A stretch of DNA of 64,000 bases from Aplectana chamaeleonis (Eukaryota; Nematoda; Chromadorea; Rhabditida; Cosmocercidae), in assembly GCA_029168955.1 (NCBI GenBank), contig JAPDOI010001485.1, positions 110,583 through 174,582 of the forward strand, in the 5' to 3' direction. The notes under the pieces are model-generated. The model worked only from the letters and a program-made list of their open reading frames with translations, made no database searches and was not told the origin of the DNA. Position 1 is the first letter of the stretch, and the number at the start of each line of letters is the position of its first letter. Positions 41,799-52,742 of this stretch are shown in pieces. The position numbers and the translations under genes were made by a program.

Positions 41799-43310
41799 CT
41801 TGCTTTTTTAGACTTTGAAGCCGCGTTCGACTCTCCTCATCGTGATCGATTGCTCAATGCTCTGCGAGCAGATGGAGTCCCGGAAAAGCATGTTCGGTTA
41901 ATCGAGGACATGAACAAAGGAACAACTGCAGCAGTTCGTACACCTGTCGGATTTACGTCAGCTTTCGAGGTGAAAACATGAGTAAGGCAAAGAGCCGTTG
42001 CAGGACCTTTTCTTTTCAACTTCGCCGTTGATGACATCATGCGTAAAGCTGCGGAACAGTTTCCTGCAGACGTGATACTAACACCATCAAGACGCTCATT
42101 TGTCGACTCGGAGTACGCCGACGACATTGTGTTATTCGCTGAAAACAACGCAATACTGCAAAGAATTGTGAACCTCGTTTCAAAGTATGCCGCAGCCTAT
42201 GGACTTCGTCTTCGTCCTGACAAATGCAAGCAGATGTGGGTCTCTCAGAGGCCATCAACGGAAGTTTGTGTGGACGGACAACGTATCGAACTGGTGGACG
42301 ATTTCTGTTATTTGGGCTGTTTGCTGAAGAACGATGGTAGTTATGCAGCGGATATTCGACAACGATGTGCGAGAGCTACGTCTGCATTTAATTCTCTCAC
42401 CAAGTGTTTGTGGTCTACCACCATCGCGAAGGAAGTCAAGTTGCGCGTCTACCTATCCGCTATTCGCCCTACCATAATGTACGAATCGGAGACGCGGGCA
42501 GCAGCGAAGACGCAGATAAAAAGGCTAGATTGCACGGAGAGAAAGCTTTTTAGGCGTTTGCTTGGATATTTCTGGCCGCGTGTATGCCATAACGAAGATC
42601 TTTACAAGGCAATCGACGCAGTACATCAACGCTTGACACGAGGGAGGTGCCAGCATCTCCTAGCGCCATCTCAAGCAGCAATGGAAATTCGACTTTGACT
42701 GCTCGGGCATATACTAAGAAGAACGCCGGATCGTCTCGTACAACACGGTTTAAGAATGCTTCTAAATCCTGTCTGGAAACGGCCACCTGGGCGTAGGCGA
42801 AAGTTCTGGACGGGTGTGGTGAAAGAGGATTTGAAGTCACTTGGCTTCGAAAGGCAGTTCAGGCGCGATGTTTTATTTCGCAGGAAATGGAGTAGTGACA
42901 GTTGGATGGAATGTGTTCAAATTGTGGCTGAAGAACGTGAAACAAGGTTGAGCAGGCCGTTGTGGCGATTTTTGTGGCGGCTACGACCCCCACCCCAAAT
43001 TTTCTTTTTTTTTTTGAAAAAAAAATTCTCAGAATTTTACGACCCCCCTCAGGAGTACCCTGGGACCAAATTTGTTTTTAGCTTTTTCTAGTGTCAAAAT
43101 TTGAAAAGAAGCGAAAGGTGGTGTAATATTTTTAGGGTACAGTTCGGTCGCGGCCGACGTGTGGACGCGAAAGGATCATGTACCGCATTAAAAGTTTTAC
43201 GAGCCCCCCCCTAAATTTTTTTTCAGAAAATTTCTTGAAATTTTACTACCCCCGTTGTGGCCGTTCACAACGCTGCTCAACCCTGCTGTGAAAAATGGAC
43301 ACGGCTGACT
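41799..43310 (+). pseudogene. RTE reverse transcriptase and C-terminal region
   Basis: LAFLDFEAAFDSPHRDRLLN (motif A), VRQRAVAGPFLFNFAVDDIM (motif B; usually GVRQG, so one Gly is Arg) and YADDIVLFAENN (catalytic pair at about 42,116) identify an RTE polymerase. The C-terminal part has FCYLGCLLKNDGSYAADIRQ, LRVYLSAIRPTIMYESET and KLFRRLLGYFWP, the usual RTE order. A TGA/frame break lies at about 41,981 and others near 42,690. The endonuclease domain is absent because of 5' truncation. The end is interrupted by a 287-bp insertion at 42,967. Confidence 0.9.
42967..43253. mobile_element. 287-bp insertion in the RTE, 8-bp TSD GTTGTGGC
   Basis: GTTGTGGC occurs at 42,959-42,966 and 43,254-43,261. 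The RTE frame reads on sensibly (SRPLW then PFTTLLN) when the insert and one copy are left out. The insert has C-runs (ACGACCCCC, GAGCCCCCCC) and T/A-runs that can pair. An 8-bp duplication fits hAT-type mobilisation. Confidence 0.7.
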
Positions 43311-44235
43311 ATTAGGACGGCACACCTCGGTGAAGCGGAATGACCGCGTCAAGCGAAAGCCAACCGATTAAGTCAAATCAAGTAAGTCACTTTACCTCCT
43401 CGCTTTTTATTATTCCAGGCTGTTTTACGCCAAATCATTTTTAGGATATTTCAAGATATTTTCAAATTTTCTTCTGACTGCTAAAGCTAAATGGCATTGC
43501 CAAATCGTTACTTTAGCCAGGAAGCTAAATTTCCAGAAATTCGACATATTTTTACCGAAGGTTCTCATTCTGACATTAATTTTGCTACACGATTACCATT
43601 TTGGAATGATGAAGCATCTAACAGACAATTTTGTCGTATGAGTACAACTTTTGAAACCTATGACCCACAAACATAAAAATGCTACTCATTGCCGCATTCC
43701 GCGCAACATGCGAAAAATCGATATTATTGATCAGTAATGTTCGATTTTGCATGATGAGAAGAATTTCCCAAACAAGTGACTTAGAGACATCAACAATCAA
43801 AAATCATTGCGGCACTTTGTGCAACAGGCAAAAAAAATTCAGTACTTACCTCCGACGACCGGTGTTAATTGGCTGCAGCTCCACCAAAACACCCTTGTCT
43901 CCACAGGCGTAGCATGCCCAAGCGGTTTTCGTGCACCACGACTTATTAAGTATGTAAACCCAAGATTTTAAGATAGCCGAAAATGAGCTCCCCAGCTCAA
44001 TTTTATGTGTAGCAACAAGATCGTGAACGTCGTCTGAAAGAAAAGGAGATCAACAATAAAAACAGACGGGTTTTCCCTTTTTTTCTCGAAAACCATTCCA
44101 AACCACTTTTGTGTAGTAATGCCAGTTTTTTTTTGCGCTCTTTCTAATACAATTTAGAGCTAGTTTCTACGTTCACTCTGAAATGAGATTTCAAAAAAGG
44201 CGTTGCGCGCGTGGCCGATTCGAAACCAAAACACA

Positions 44236-44980
44236 ATTACCCCTTATCAAATTTTGGGGGCCCACCACCAGGGCCAAGCGGTATCGGATATCTTGCCAAC
44301 GGGTGATGAGAAGGGAATTGTGAGATTTTGGATAGAAAACTTTTAATGCGGGGTTGGTAAATACGAAAATAAAACAAAATAATGCTATGGGAGGCCGTTT
44401 AACATTTGGCCAAATCAAAAAATTTCAACCACACACCTCAGGCGGATCGGCAAATCCTAGGTCTTCTGCAAGGAGAGGGGTCGTACACCGATGCGCTCGC
44501 CACATGCTGCCACACGCTTTGTTTTTATTTGCGAGGTTCCGAAACTCTATTGTCGGCTCGAGAACTGGAATCACTCAATGCAGGAATGGAAGTTGTTTAC
44601 GTTTCTCCTTTCAATAGAAATGCCTGTTATTGAGGAAATGTTATGCAGAGGGGAAACCTCGAGAGAAAGTTTTTAAGATGCCTGAAAAAGTCAGATCGGT
44701 GTGAAAGTGGCGGATATTAGAGAGGACGAGTTTTGAGAATAGCTTTCGTCAACTCATGCGACATGCGTGCCGCACGGAAGAAAAAGTTCGGCGAAGGCGG
44801 AACGGCGCGATCCTCTCAAAATCTCTTATGAACCATAGGAACTGTGCCCATTTATCAGGTCGCTCAGGAAGTACAAGCATATTTTGGGCCCGTGACAAAA
44901 TTTGGTGGAAGTGTGTCAAATCGATCTCAAGAAAGTCTGACACGGTTTCTTACCAGTTGCTTCAACTTCTTTGAACTTAA
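44236..44980. other. No supported gene
   Basis: Overlapping open frames of 60-87 codons at 44,354-44,676 share no domain and differ in all three frames. Nothing decisive. Confidence 0.4.
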
Positions 44981-44982
44981 TT

Positions 44983-45225
44983 GATGCCTTTTCTGATTGG
45001 AGTTGTTCTATGAACACCGGTGGCTCTGTAGACATAATTTTCTTTGACTTCTCAAAAACATTCGATAAGGTCAGCCACAACAAACTTTTTAGCAGAATTG
45101 GAGTTTCTCGGAATTCGTGACAGACTATTTGAATGGTTTAAATCGTATTTAAATGATAGGCATATGACTGTGAAGGTAGTCAAATCTTCTCCGCGGGGCA
45201 GGGTACTGCACGAGATGCGAGCCGG
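44983..45225 (+). pseudogene. CR1-type LINE RT fragment
   Basis: LIDAFSDWSCSMNTGGSVDI is followed by IFFDFSKTFDKVSHNKLF (motif A) and, one frame over, FLGIRDRLFEWFKSYLNDRH. About 80 residues of RT palm only, with a frameshift near 45,090. It is more like the 13.2 kb RT than the RTE one. Confidence 0.8.
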
Positions 45226-45599
45226 CCAGTTTTGCTCAGACCCCCCTCTTAAGGAAAGCTTGCTCAGACCCCCAGGAACGTTAGTAGGTCAATTTTTCGA
45301 CCCTTTTCTCCCACCCCCATCAAGAGCTAATGTGTTCAAGCAGTTTATCCAGCTGATTTACATACCTCTAACGTTTCACTGCAGTAAAATTTCTCTTGTC
45401 GTGTTCAAATGGTGAGTAAAATTGTCAAATGGTTAAAAAACCAAACCTGACAGCTCGAAGCCAATGCTTGGCGAAAAATTCGGATATTTGAGAGGACGAG
45501 AGCACAAACAGAACTTATTGCATTTATGTAGAGAGGAGCTGAAAGTGCAAAAGTATAAGTAACAGGTAACAGCTTCTGCTGTGTTATAAAATGCGGATG

Positions 45600-46310
45600 T
45601 CTAAAAAAGGGTTCAATCTCGCCTGGAGTCCATATTCTCTTACGAGTCACGAGAGTAGGATATTCGAGTCAAGCATGATTGACATACAAAGTAAATATAT
45701 CAACTTTGACCGTTCAAAATCGACGCTGAAGGGCGCTACACTGTATGGTACGCCGGAAGTCGACAATTTTGAAAATTAGGAGTCATGATAGTAGGCTATT
45801 TGAGTTGGGCGGAGGCGATTCACCCTGTATACTCACTTTCACCATCTCAGATGAACGCTGAAGATCGCTACACTATAAGCGATCACACCTTTCTCAGGTT
45901 TAGTCCCGCCGGAAGTCGTCAATTCTGAGAACTAGCTTTCATAAGAGTAGGATATTTGAGTCCAGCGTGGTGGATTCACTCTAGATACAATTTTTCGCCA
46001 TCTCAGATGAGCGCTGAAGACCGCTACACTACAGGGGATCACACCTTTCTCAGGTGTGGTCCCGCCGGAAGTCGTCAATTCAGAAAACTAGGAGTCATAA
46101 GAGTAGGATATTTGAGTCCAGCGTGGTCGATTCACTCTAGATACAATTTTTCGCCATCTCAGATGAGCGCTGAAGACCGCTACACTAAAGGGGATCACAC
46201 CTTTTTCAGGTGTGGTCCCGCCGGAAGTCGTCAATTCAGAAAACTAGGAGTCATAAGAGTAGGATATTTGAGTACAGCGTGGTCGATTTACTCTGCGTAC
46301 AACTTCTCAT
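45600..46310. repeat. 156-bp tandem repeat, about 4.5 copies
   Basis: The phrase AGGATATTTGAG recurs with ends at 45,960, 46,116 and 46,272, exactly 156 bp apart. Older units end at 45,804 and, after a 20-bp deletion, 45,668. The last two full units are nearly identical. Each unit includes CACACCTTTCTCAGGTGTGG, a short hairpin. 156 is a multiple of 3, so a 140-codon frame (45,956-46,378) stays open over the last units. Without other evidence I treat it as repeat. Confidence 0.85.
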
Positions 46311-46379
46311 CATCACTACGCACCCCCGCGCGCCATTTTACATCTGAAACCTACGATCGATTAGCCGAGCACAGCTGAG

Positions 46380-47790
46380 ATGATATGAAAAAATCGGAGT
46401 CAAGCTTCTGAAATTTCTGACTTTGGTGCGAAGTCAGGTAACACTAATATTTTTCGGTGGTGGCAAAACAGTTGTCTTGAGAACTTGTAATCGAGTGATG
46501 GGAACACCAATGGCGAAGAATTACGACAGAATTCAATATGTCAAACCAGTCCTGCTCAGATGCACCTGTGTCTCTTACGATAGCAGTGCGACTATGCACA
46601 ATGGAGGGTAAAAAGGTAATGCTCGTCTCCTTGTGCTCGAGGTTTGGGCTTACGAGCAGAAACTGCCAGCAGAATTATACTTGTGCCCAAGCGCACTGAA
46701 AATGTCAGCATGAGTAACACTCGTGATCAGGCGAAAGATATTCGTCACGTATCTATTTTTCACAAAAATCATAAATTACTCAAAAATTCTCGATATGCAA
46801 AATAAATGTACAAACAACGTCAGTTCTAGCAATCACGTTTTTCAAGAGATTTTCAAAAATGCTCTCTGTTCAATTGAAGGATTGCCTGACGCGAAAATAT
46901 ATTCTCGCCTAAAGTTTTTTTTACAACCAACACGTAAAACACCGAATTCGCTACACCTATCTTTCGAAACTCAAAGGATCTGCCGGATGAGTTTGGACGT
47001 AATGAATAGCGAAATTTAGCTGTAAATACGGATGGTTTCCCAAAACACTGGACTTTACGTGTGTCGAGATTCACTACTCCCAGGAAAAAATATAGGACAA
47101 TTCGTGAACAAATTTTTCTGAAACTTCCTTTTTCAAAAGTTCTTCATTTTACTGAAACTTTAGCACATGAATTCATGGATCGTAGATGCGCGCAGTATTA
47201 TGGAATTTATTCAATGAAAACGTGAAGAAAGTGCTCAAAAGCAGGAGTATAAAAAGATATGAGGAGAAGTTATCGAAAATGAAATCAATTCTTTTATAGG
47301 CGAAAGCTTCAAGCATATAACTTTTAACAAGAAGTGAAAATAGAAAAATAAAGTCTGAGGAATAGAAAAAAAGTCGATTCTTGCAGCGTGGCCGCATTCT
47401 TGCCCTAGCCGGGGCAGCCGCTGCTCCAGCTTCCTAGTCGGGGCATTCAGGGGCAGTGCCCCTAATAGCCCTTAGCATGCCGATTTCGCTGCCCTGCGTG
47501 CCCAGGCGCCTGCTCCAACCCCGACAATCGCGTTCATGCATCCCGGCCCCAGGCTCAGTGATCGTGATCGAATGCAAAGACGAAACAGACTGCCACCAAG
47601 ATCAAAGATTGCGAAAGAACGAGACGAGTGGAAGTTGTGCTGGTGCTCGCACGATCTGTGAAGGCGAGCCGTCTAAGTATCAAAGTAAAGTATCAAGTGA
47701 GATTACATGATTCATTACGCTAAATTGTTCAAAAAGTTTGATCCTATGAAAATTCTCGCGTGAATATCCATGAGGAGCGCTTTTTATTGA
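46380..47790. other. Unassigned; short open frames only
   Basis: Open frames at 46,423-46,611, 46,723-47,019 and 47,456-47,710 (+) have no domain I recognise. The last includes VIVIECKDETDCHQDQR, and its G+C is higher than the flanks. None has a convincing splice context. Confidence 0.35.
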
Positions 47791-48169
47791 TTAATCGAAA
47801 ATTTTCTGTTTTCTGTCAAATTAGGCTTTCTGTTTTCCGTCTCCTGAAAAGAATTTCTTGGACACCTCTGTTCGGAACCGACAGCATACAGTAGCGATCA
47901 AAAGTGTAGTACCACTTAACTTTTTCAAAAACTCGGCTACTAAACAAGCTACGGAGCTGAAATTTTGCGAGAGGCGTCGAAGTCCACGCTTTTACTTTAT
48001 CAAAGTCCTTCTTAATAAATCGCGAAGTTTTTGAAGGAAAAAGGATTACTTTGTGTGCGACCACTTTCACATAGGTATTGAAAACGCATAGTTTAACAAC
48101 TTTAATTCAACAAAAAACACATTCAAGTTGCAAATTAACAAGCTAACAACTAGTACTTTATTGGGTACC

Positions 48170-49674
48170 CATTAGCCTTGATCACGGCTTCACATCGCTT
48201 TGGCATAGATTGAATAAGTTTCTCCAATCGTAGCGGGCGAGATCTTCTGCCACTCCTCCTTCAACTGAGAAATTTCATCGGCCTTAGAAGTCGCCGTTTT
48301 TCTTCCTCAGACGTCGCTTCATCTCGTCCCATAAGTGCTCGGTAGGATTCAGGTCTGGACTTAGCGAGGGCCACTCGAGAACATCAATTCTGTTGGTCTT
48401 AAACCAGCTCTGGACGCAACCGTCAAGTGTGTTTTGGGTCACTATCCTGCTGGAAAACCCATAAATTACCGAATTTCTCGCGAGCATAAGGTAGCAGAAC
48501 ACTCTGCAGAATGTTCTCATACATTCCTGCATCCATTTTGCCTTCAATGAAGTGAAGGGTGCAACGCCGGCGGCGGAAAAGCATCCCCACATCATGACGG
48601 AACCGCCACCGTGTTTCACCGTAGGAACCTGGTACTTTGGCGAGTACCTACTGCCAGAAGGGCGTCGCACACAGCTCAGTCCATCAGTTCCAAACATCAT
48701 GAACTTTGATTCGTCTGGAGAAGACGACTTTTCCCCACTCCTCGGAAGTCCAGTTAAAGGCAGCAGACACGCTCAAAAAATGGTATCGATTTTATGGCAC
48801 AAATCGAAGGTTTAGAGCTGGTTGTATCGGGAACTAACGAAAAACAAACTAAAACTTTGTGCAAACAGAGGAATAACGGTTATATTGTTATCGAGAAAGT
48901 GGACGAGTTTCTCAGCGCGCGATTTAAACAGCGAATTTTATCAACAAAACGGTTGAGATAGAGAGGCGGATATACTCTTACAGCCTGTACGTGAACGTTC
49001 ACCTCGTTAGAAGCATCAAAAACCAGTCAAAGTGACCGTATTAGAACGACCAATCTGTACGAAATTGAATTTTGGGGCGGGGTTGTCGAAGCTCAGGGGC
49101 GGGGTTGCAGAAATTTTCCGATTTGCATTGCTCAAGTTTAATAGTTTTTACTCGTTTTTGACGCTTTCAAGTGCGTGAGCATTCTACTAGGAGCCATACG
49201 ACCCCAGTAATGTAGTTAACTCAACAACTTTTTCGAGCGTGTCTGCTGCCTTTAAGGTGGCGCTTCGCAAACGAAATTCGAGCTATGCGGTTCTTCGCAG
49301 ATATCAGTGGTTTCTTCGCTGGTCTGCGTCCGTTCAGTCCCACAGCTCTCAGGCGACGTTGTATTGTCGATACACTCACGTTCAAGTCATGAGAGGTGCA
49401 GAGTTCCTTCTGAATTTCAGCAGCGTTGAGGTGAGGGTCGCTCTTCCTCATCCGTGTCACAATGGAAGTCTTCACGAGAAGTCGTCTTTTTTGGTCTTCC
49501 AGGAACTTTGGGGGTTTCCGCAGTTCCCCTGGCGACAAAGCGATGCATTAAATTGGAAACTGCCGATTTTGAAATTCCTAGGTTGTTTGCAACTTCCCGG
49601 TGTGACATGTCGGCGGAGACCTTTCGAATTACAGCATTCCTAAGGCTCAGATGAAGTAGCTTTGCTCTGACCAT
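48170..49674 (-). pseudogene. Tc1-type transposase, DD34E, split by a TTAA element
   Basis: Starts MVRAKLLHLSLRNAVIRKVS at 49,674. The paired-like DNA-binding domain includes REVANNLGISKSAVSNLMHR and GRPKKTTSRED, then a frame change near 49,480 and VSTIQRRLRAVGLNGRRPAK. After AKRHL the frame is interrupted by the insertion at 48,758-49,251 and resumes with WTSEEWGKVVFSDESKF (Asp 1). [10 protein letters not shown] (Asp 2, about 48,430) is in a shifted frame. LSPDLNPTEHLWDEMKRRLR supplies the Glu. Inactive through the insertion and frameshifts. Confidence 0.9.
48758..49251. mobile_element. TTAA element inside the Tc1 transposase
   Basis: A 494-bp element starting AGGCAGCAGACACGCTCAAA and ending GAGCGTGTCTGCTGCCT, with TTAA at 48,754-48,757 and 49,252-49,255. 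Removing it with one TTAA takes out 498 bp (166 codons) and leaves HL joined to NWTSEEW in frame, so the pre-insertion site is known exactly. Confidence 0.9.
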
Positions 49675-49973
49675 GATCTAAACTACTTAAAAATAATCAG
49701 AGTCATGGAATTTACCCTAAAACTTGTATACAAAGCTTCTCACCGTGATGTTATAGTGGCCGAATTAATCAGTCGAAAATGCCGAGGCAACGACCAAAAA
49801 TCGATATGTTGGTGTAGATCAAACATGCATGATCGCAGGTTTGATCTACTCCGCAGAAAGATCGGCCTATGTCAAAAGACTTGCTGCTATGTTGCAAATT
49901 ACCAATCCATCTCGTTCTTATTTACTGCCAATTTTTCTAAGTGGTCCTACACTTTCGACTTTCGACTACTGTA

Positions 49974-50492
49974 CACCCTCGCTGTCCATCCACTTGCTCC
50001 GCACGGAAACGCGGGGGAAGAAAGTCTGTGTCGCGTCGAATGAGGGAGTAAGTGTCCTCTGTTATAATGAAAGGAGTAAGACTGTTGATTTACAGCATGG
50101 GAATGTTTTTTTTTATCTGAAAGGGTTCCTAATGAGGTTCACACTACAACTCTTGGCAACAAGCACGCTCGTATTACTCATTTACTTCCTTGAATCGTTC
50201 TTTCGTGCTTGTTTGACTTCGACTATTTTCTGTTCTTCACTGGGATAACATTTTTCTGAATATTGCTAACTCTTGCCACAACGATTTGGGACTAAGTCTT
50301 CTTCAGGTCAACTGTACTGAAGGAATCAACTCAAAACCTCAGATATCATCGAGAACAATCAGCCTTTTGGAATTGAGATGTTACTACGTCACAGATCCTA
50401 AGGTGAGACCAATATTTTTCGAAATTATGGTGGATTTGGGCTCATGTAGGGTAGTGGTAAGATTCGCCACTAGTCGGATGATTGATAGAAAG
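49974..50492. other. No supported gene
   Basis: Open frames of 112 and 139 codons overlap the Tc1 end and this stretch in different frames. Neither shows a domain. Confidence 0.4.
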
Positions 50493-50500
50493 CTATGTAA

Positions 50501-51179
50501 TATAGTTGTACAATCTCAAAAAAATGTCGAACGAACGAAAATCGAAATTTTTTCGTTCGAAATCGTTTCGAACGAACGAAAAATGAAAAAAGTTTTGTTC
50601 GAAAAAATTTGGAACGAACGAACATTAAAAAAATTTTGTTCAAAAAAATTTGGAACGAACGAAAATCGAAAAATTTTTGTTCGAAAACATTTCGAACGAA
50701 CGAAAAATGAAAAAATTTCGTTCGAAAAAAATTTCGAACGAACGAAAATCGAAAAATTTCCGTTCGAAAAAATTTCGAACGAACGAAAATGAAAAAATTT
50801 CGTTCGAAAAAATTTCGAACGAACGAAAATCGAGAAATTTTCGTTCGAAAAAATTTCGAACGAACGAATTTCGAAAAACTTTCGAAATTTTGGAGGTCGA
50901 ACGAACGAAATTCCGAACAAATCGAAATCTCGATTTTTTTCGAAATTTCGTACTTTTTCGAAATTTGTCAATTCCGAACGAGCGAATTTCGAAAAATTTT
51001 CGGAAAACCGGATTTCAGAACGAACAAAAATTGAAAAATTTTCGTTCGAAAAAACTTCGAACGAACGAAAATTTGAAAAAATTTCGTTCGACGAAATTTC
51101 GAACGAAAGAAAACGAACGAAAAAAGTTTTGAAAAATCTTTCGAAAATTTTTCGAAAATTGCGTTCGTGTACAACTATA
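50501..51179. mobile_element. TATAGTTGTACA element, copy 3: GAACGAAA array only
   Basis: TATAGTTGTACA and TGTACAACTATA are exact 12-bp inverted ends. CTATGTAA (50,493-50,500) and CTATGTAT (51,180-51,187) are the 8-bp duplication. The interior is an array of AATTTCGAACGAACGAAAAT words that lacks the 350-bp core of copies 1 and 2, so this is an internally deleted or purely array version. Confidence 0.85.
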
Positions 51180-51369
51180 CTATGTATGCTCATAAATGGA
51201 AGTCCAAATATGTAATGTTGAAGAGATTTCAGTGCTCTTGGATCTTCTTCGGTCACAAGTATGTACTACTGGTATTGCTTCGTTGTCAGCACTGTTGATT
51301 ACTGCTGTCATCCATGATCCACTTACTCATTTGCCCAATGGGGTAGTGAGCTATAATGAGTTACATTAA

Positions 51370-51922
51370 AGGCAGTGTTCATGATAAAAAGCCGTGTTCA
51401 ATGTAGTTCTCGATGTTTCTGAGTATTTAAGTGCACTAAGTAGAGGTTAGTAGGAAAACTTCCCCACAGAACACTCAGATACCGAAAAAAACGGTATAGG
51501 GAAATCTCTTAGAAATTCAATTATGCCTGCTGGTGTGTTCCGGGAGACTGCAGACAAAGCATCGAACGTAACGTAGGAAGTTGTTTGACCCGCTTCAGAA
51601 TTTTTAGGGAAGTGAATTTTTGTCTGTTGATTGTACCAAAAACTCTTCAAAAATAAGATGGGCCAATGCACATGCTGTGCTGATAAAACCTTTGGCGATA
51701 AAGAATATTCAAAATTCGGTACTTTTTTTCTCTGGTGAAACGAACGCAGGGTCAGTGTTCTATGGCTTGGGCAGGGTGATCCAATGGGCCGGCTGGTCCC
51801 CGAAGTTTCCTCCCACTTTCTGGCTGTTTTTCGTCGTACTTCCGTTCTTACTCTTCTTAAAGGGACTCAACGCTTACGTTTTAGCTAAAAGATGGGCTAC
51901 CTTTTCATCGTGAATATTGCCT
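51370..51922. mobile_element. TTAA-family element, subfamily AGGCAGTGTTCATGA
   Basis: AGGCAGTGTTCATGATAAAA follows TTAA (51,366-51,369). TTTTCATCGTGAATATTGCC ends it before TTGA. 553 bp. The open frames inside (up to 97 codons) are not shared with other members. Confidence 0.75.
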
Positions 51923-51953
51923 TTGAATGCTTGCGTGCTTCGACCAAAGTTAA

Positions 51954-52504
51954 AGACAGTGGTGGCGATGAAATATGCTTGTCTTCTTTTTCTCTCTAAA
52001 CCCTATCCCGGGTTTAGAGGAGTAGGACCTGTAAGAGAAAATCGCGAAAAAAAACCACTGTTCCGGACCAAATTTGAAGCCTGAACTTCCTTGTCTTTTG
52101 GTGGTGGACAAGCCCACTCCACATCATCGGCAACGGTGACCTCTTATATCAAGAACATCAGCTGGCTCGAAATTGAACTTCAATCAGTCAACCTTCGGAT
52201 TTGGGTACACATCTGGTCAAAAACATTGACTGGAGTGCTTTCTTTGATTGCTCAATTGTGTTTATTGGGTAAATTTGCATTTATTTCTCCCCCTGAATGT
52301 CGATGATTTTTGACTGCTCGGCATGAGACTGCGATCTTTTTCGTCGGCGCTGTGCACGTGTGCACAAACTGGCTTCTTTGGGCCCTAAAATCTCTAATTC
52401 TAGATCGTTTTTCCCCGCTCTACCTTAATAGTTTTCCAGCTGTTTTCGATCTAAGCTGATTTTTACAATTTTTTCGATAACGTTTTTCATTGCGACCACT
52501 GCCT
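51954..52504. mobile_element. TTAA-family element, subfamily AGACAGTGGTGGCGATGA
   Basis: TTAA at 51,950-51,953 and 52,505-52,508. The ends are AGACAGTGGTGGCGATGAAA and CATTGCGACCACTGCCT. A reverse-oriented partial copy lies at 3550-4066. It includes GTGCACGTGTGCAC, a short palindrome conserved between the two copies. Confidence 0.8.
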
Positions 52505-52742
52505 TTAAGCGAGGAAAAATTTGTACAGAATCTTTGCCCACCATTTACTACTCTTTGTAGCCATCATACGTAAAGTACAATGCATGTAGCAGGTTGTACT
52601 GTTCTGCTTCACTGAGAAATGTCTTGTTCCTATAACAACGATTTCACCTCATTCATCTCCAAACGAGAACGAATGAAGAGCGTTTTTTTTAATTTCTAGT
52701 TTTCATTCAATCGTATCCTTCACTCTGGAGGCGCGTGACGGG

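Larger units (their letters stand above)
41786..43386 (+). mobile_element. RTE-type LINE, 5'-truncated
   Basis: TCACTTCA (41,778-41,785) and TCACTTTA (43,387-43,394) are the near-identical target duplication, and the host foldback continues on both sides. The element starts within the RT and ends in a short AAGTCAAATCAAGTAAG repeat, as RTE elements do. Confidence 0.85.
41320..44235 (+). repeat. Family H, fourth copy, split by an RTE LINE
   Basis: The left foldback arm (TGAAAATTTGGCTTCCTGTT, 41,318) and inner inverted pair (41,549-41,695) precede the LINE. The right arm resumes at 43,395, followed by a tail colinear with 6690-7530 and 9957-10,034. At 44,178-44,200 this copy shows the undisturbed site of the 7531-9956 insertion. 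It ends ACACAATTA without the hairpin. Confidence 0.75.
47889..49971 (-). mobile_element. Tc1-family element, TA target, containing a TTAA element
   Basis: The left end CAGTAGCGATCAAAAGTGTA and inverted right end CAGTAGTCGAAAGTCGAAAG both run into GTGTAG(T/G)ACCACTTA. TA at 47,887-47,888 and 49,972-49,973. About 1585 bp after subtracting the nested insertion, the normal Tc1 size. Confidence 0.9.

Noticed and set aside
50516..51256. 246-codon (-) and 160-codon (+) frames rich in Phe/Arg/Ser or Lys/Arg/Asn
   Set aside because: Translation of the GAACGAAA array; both strands are open with the same monotony.
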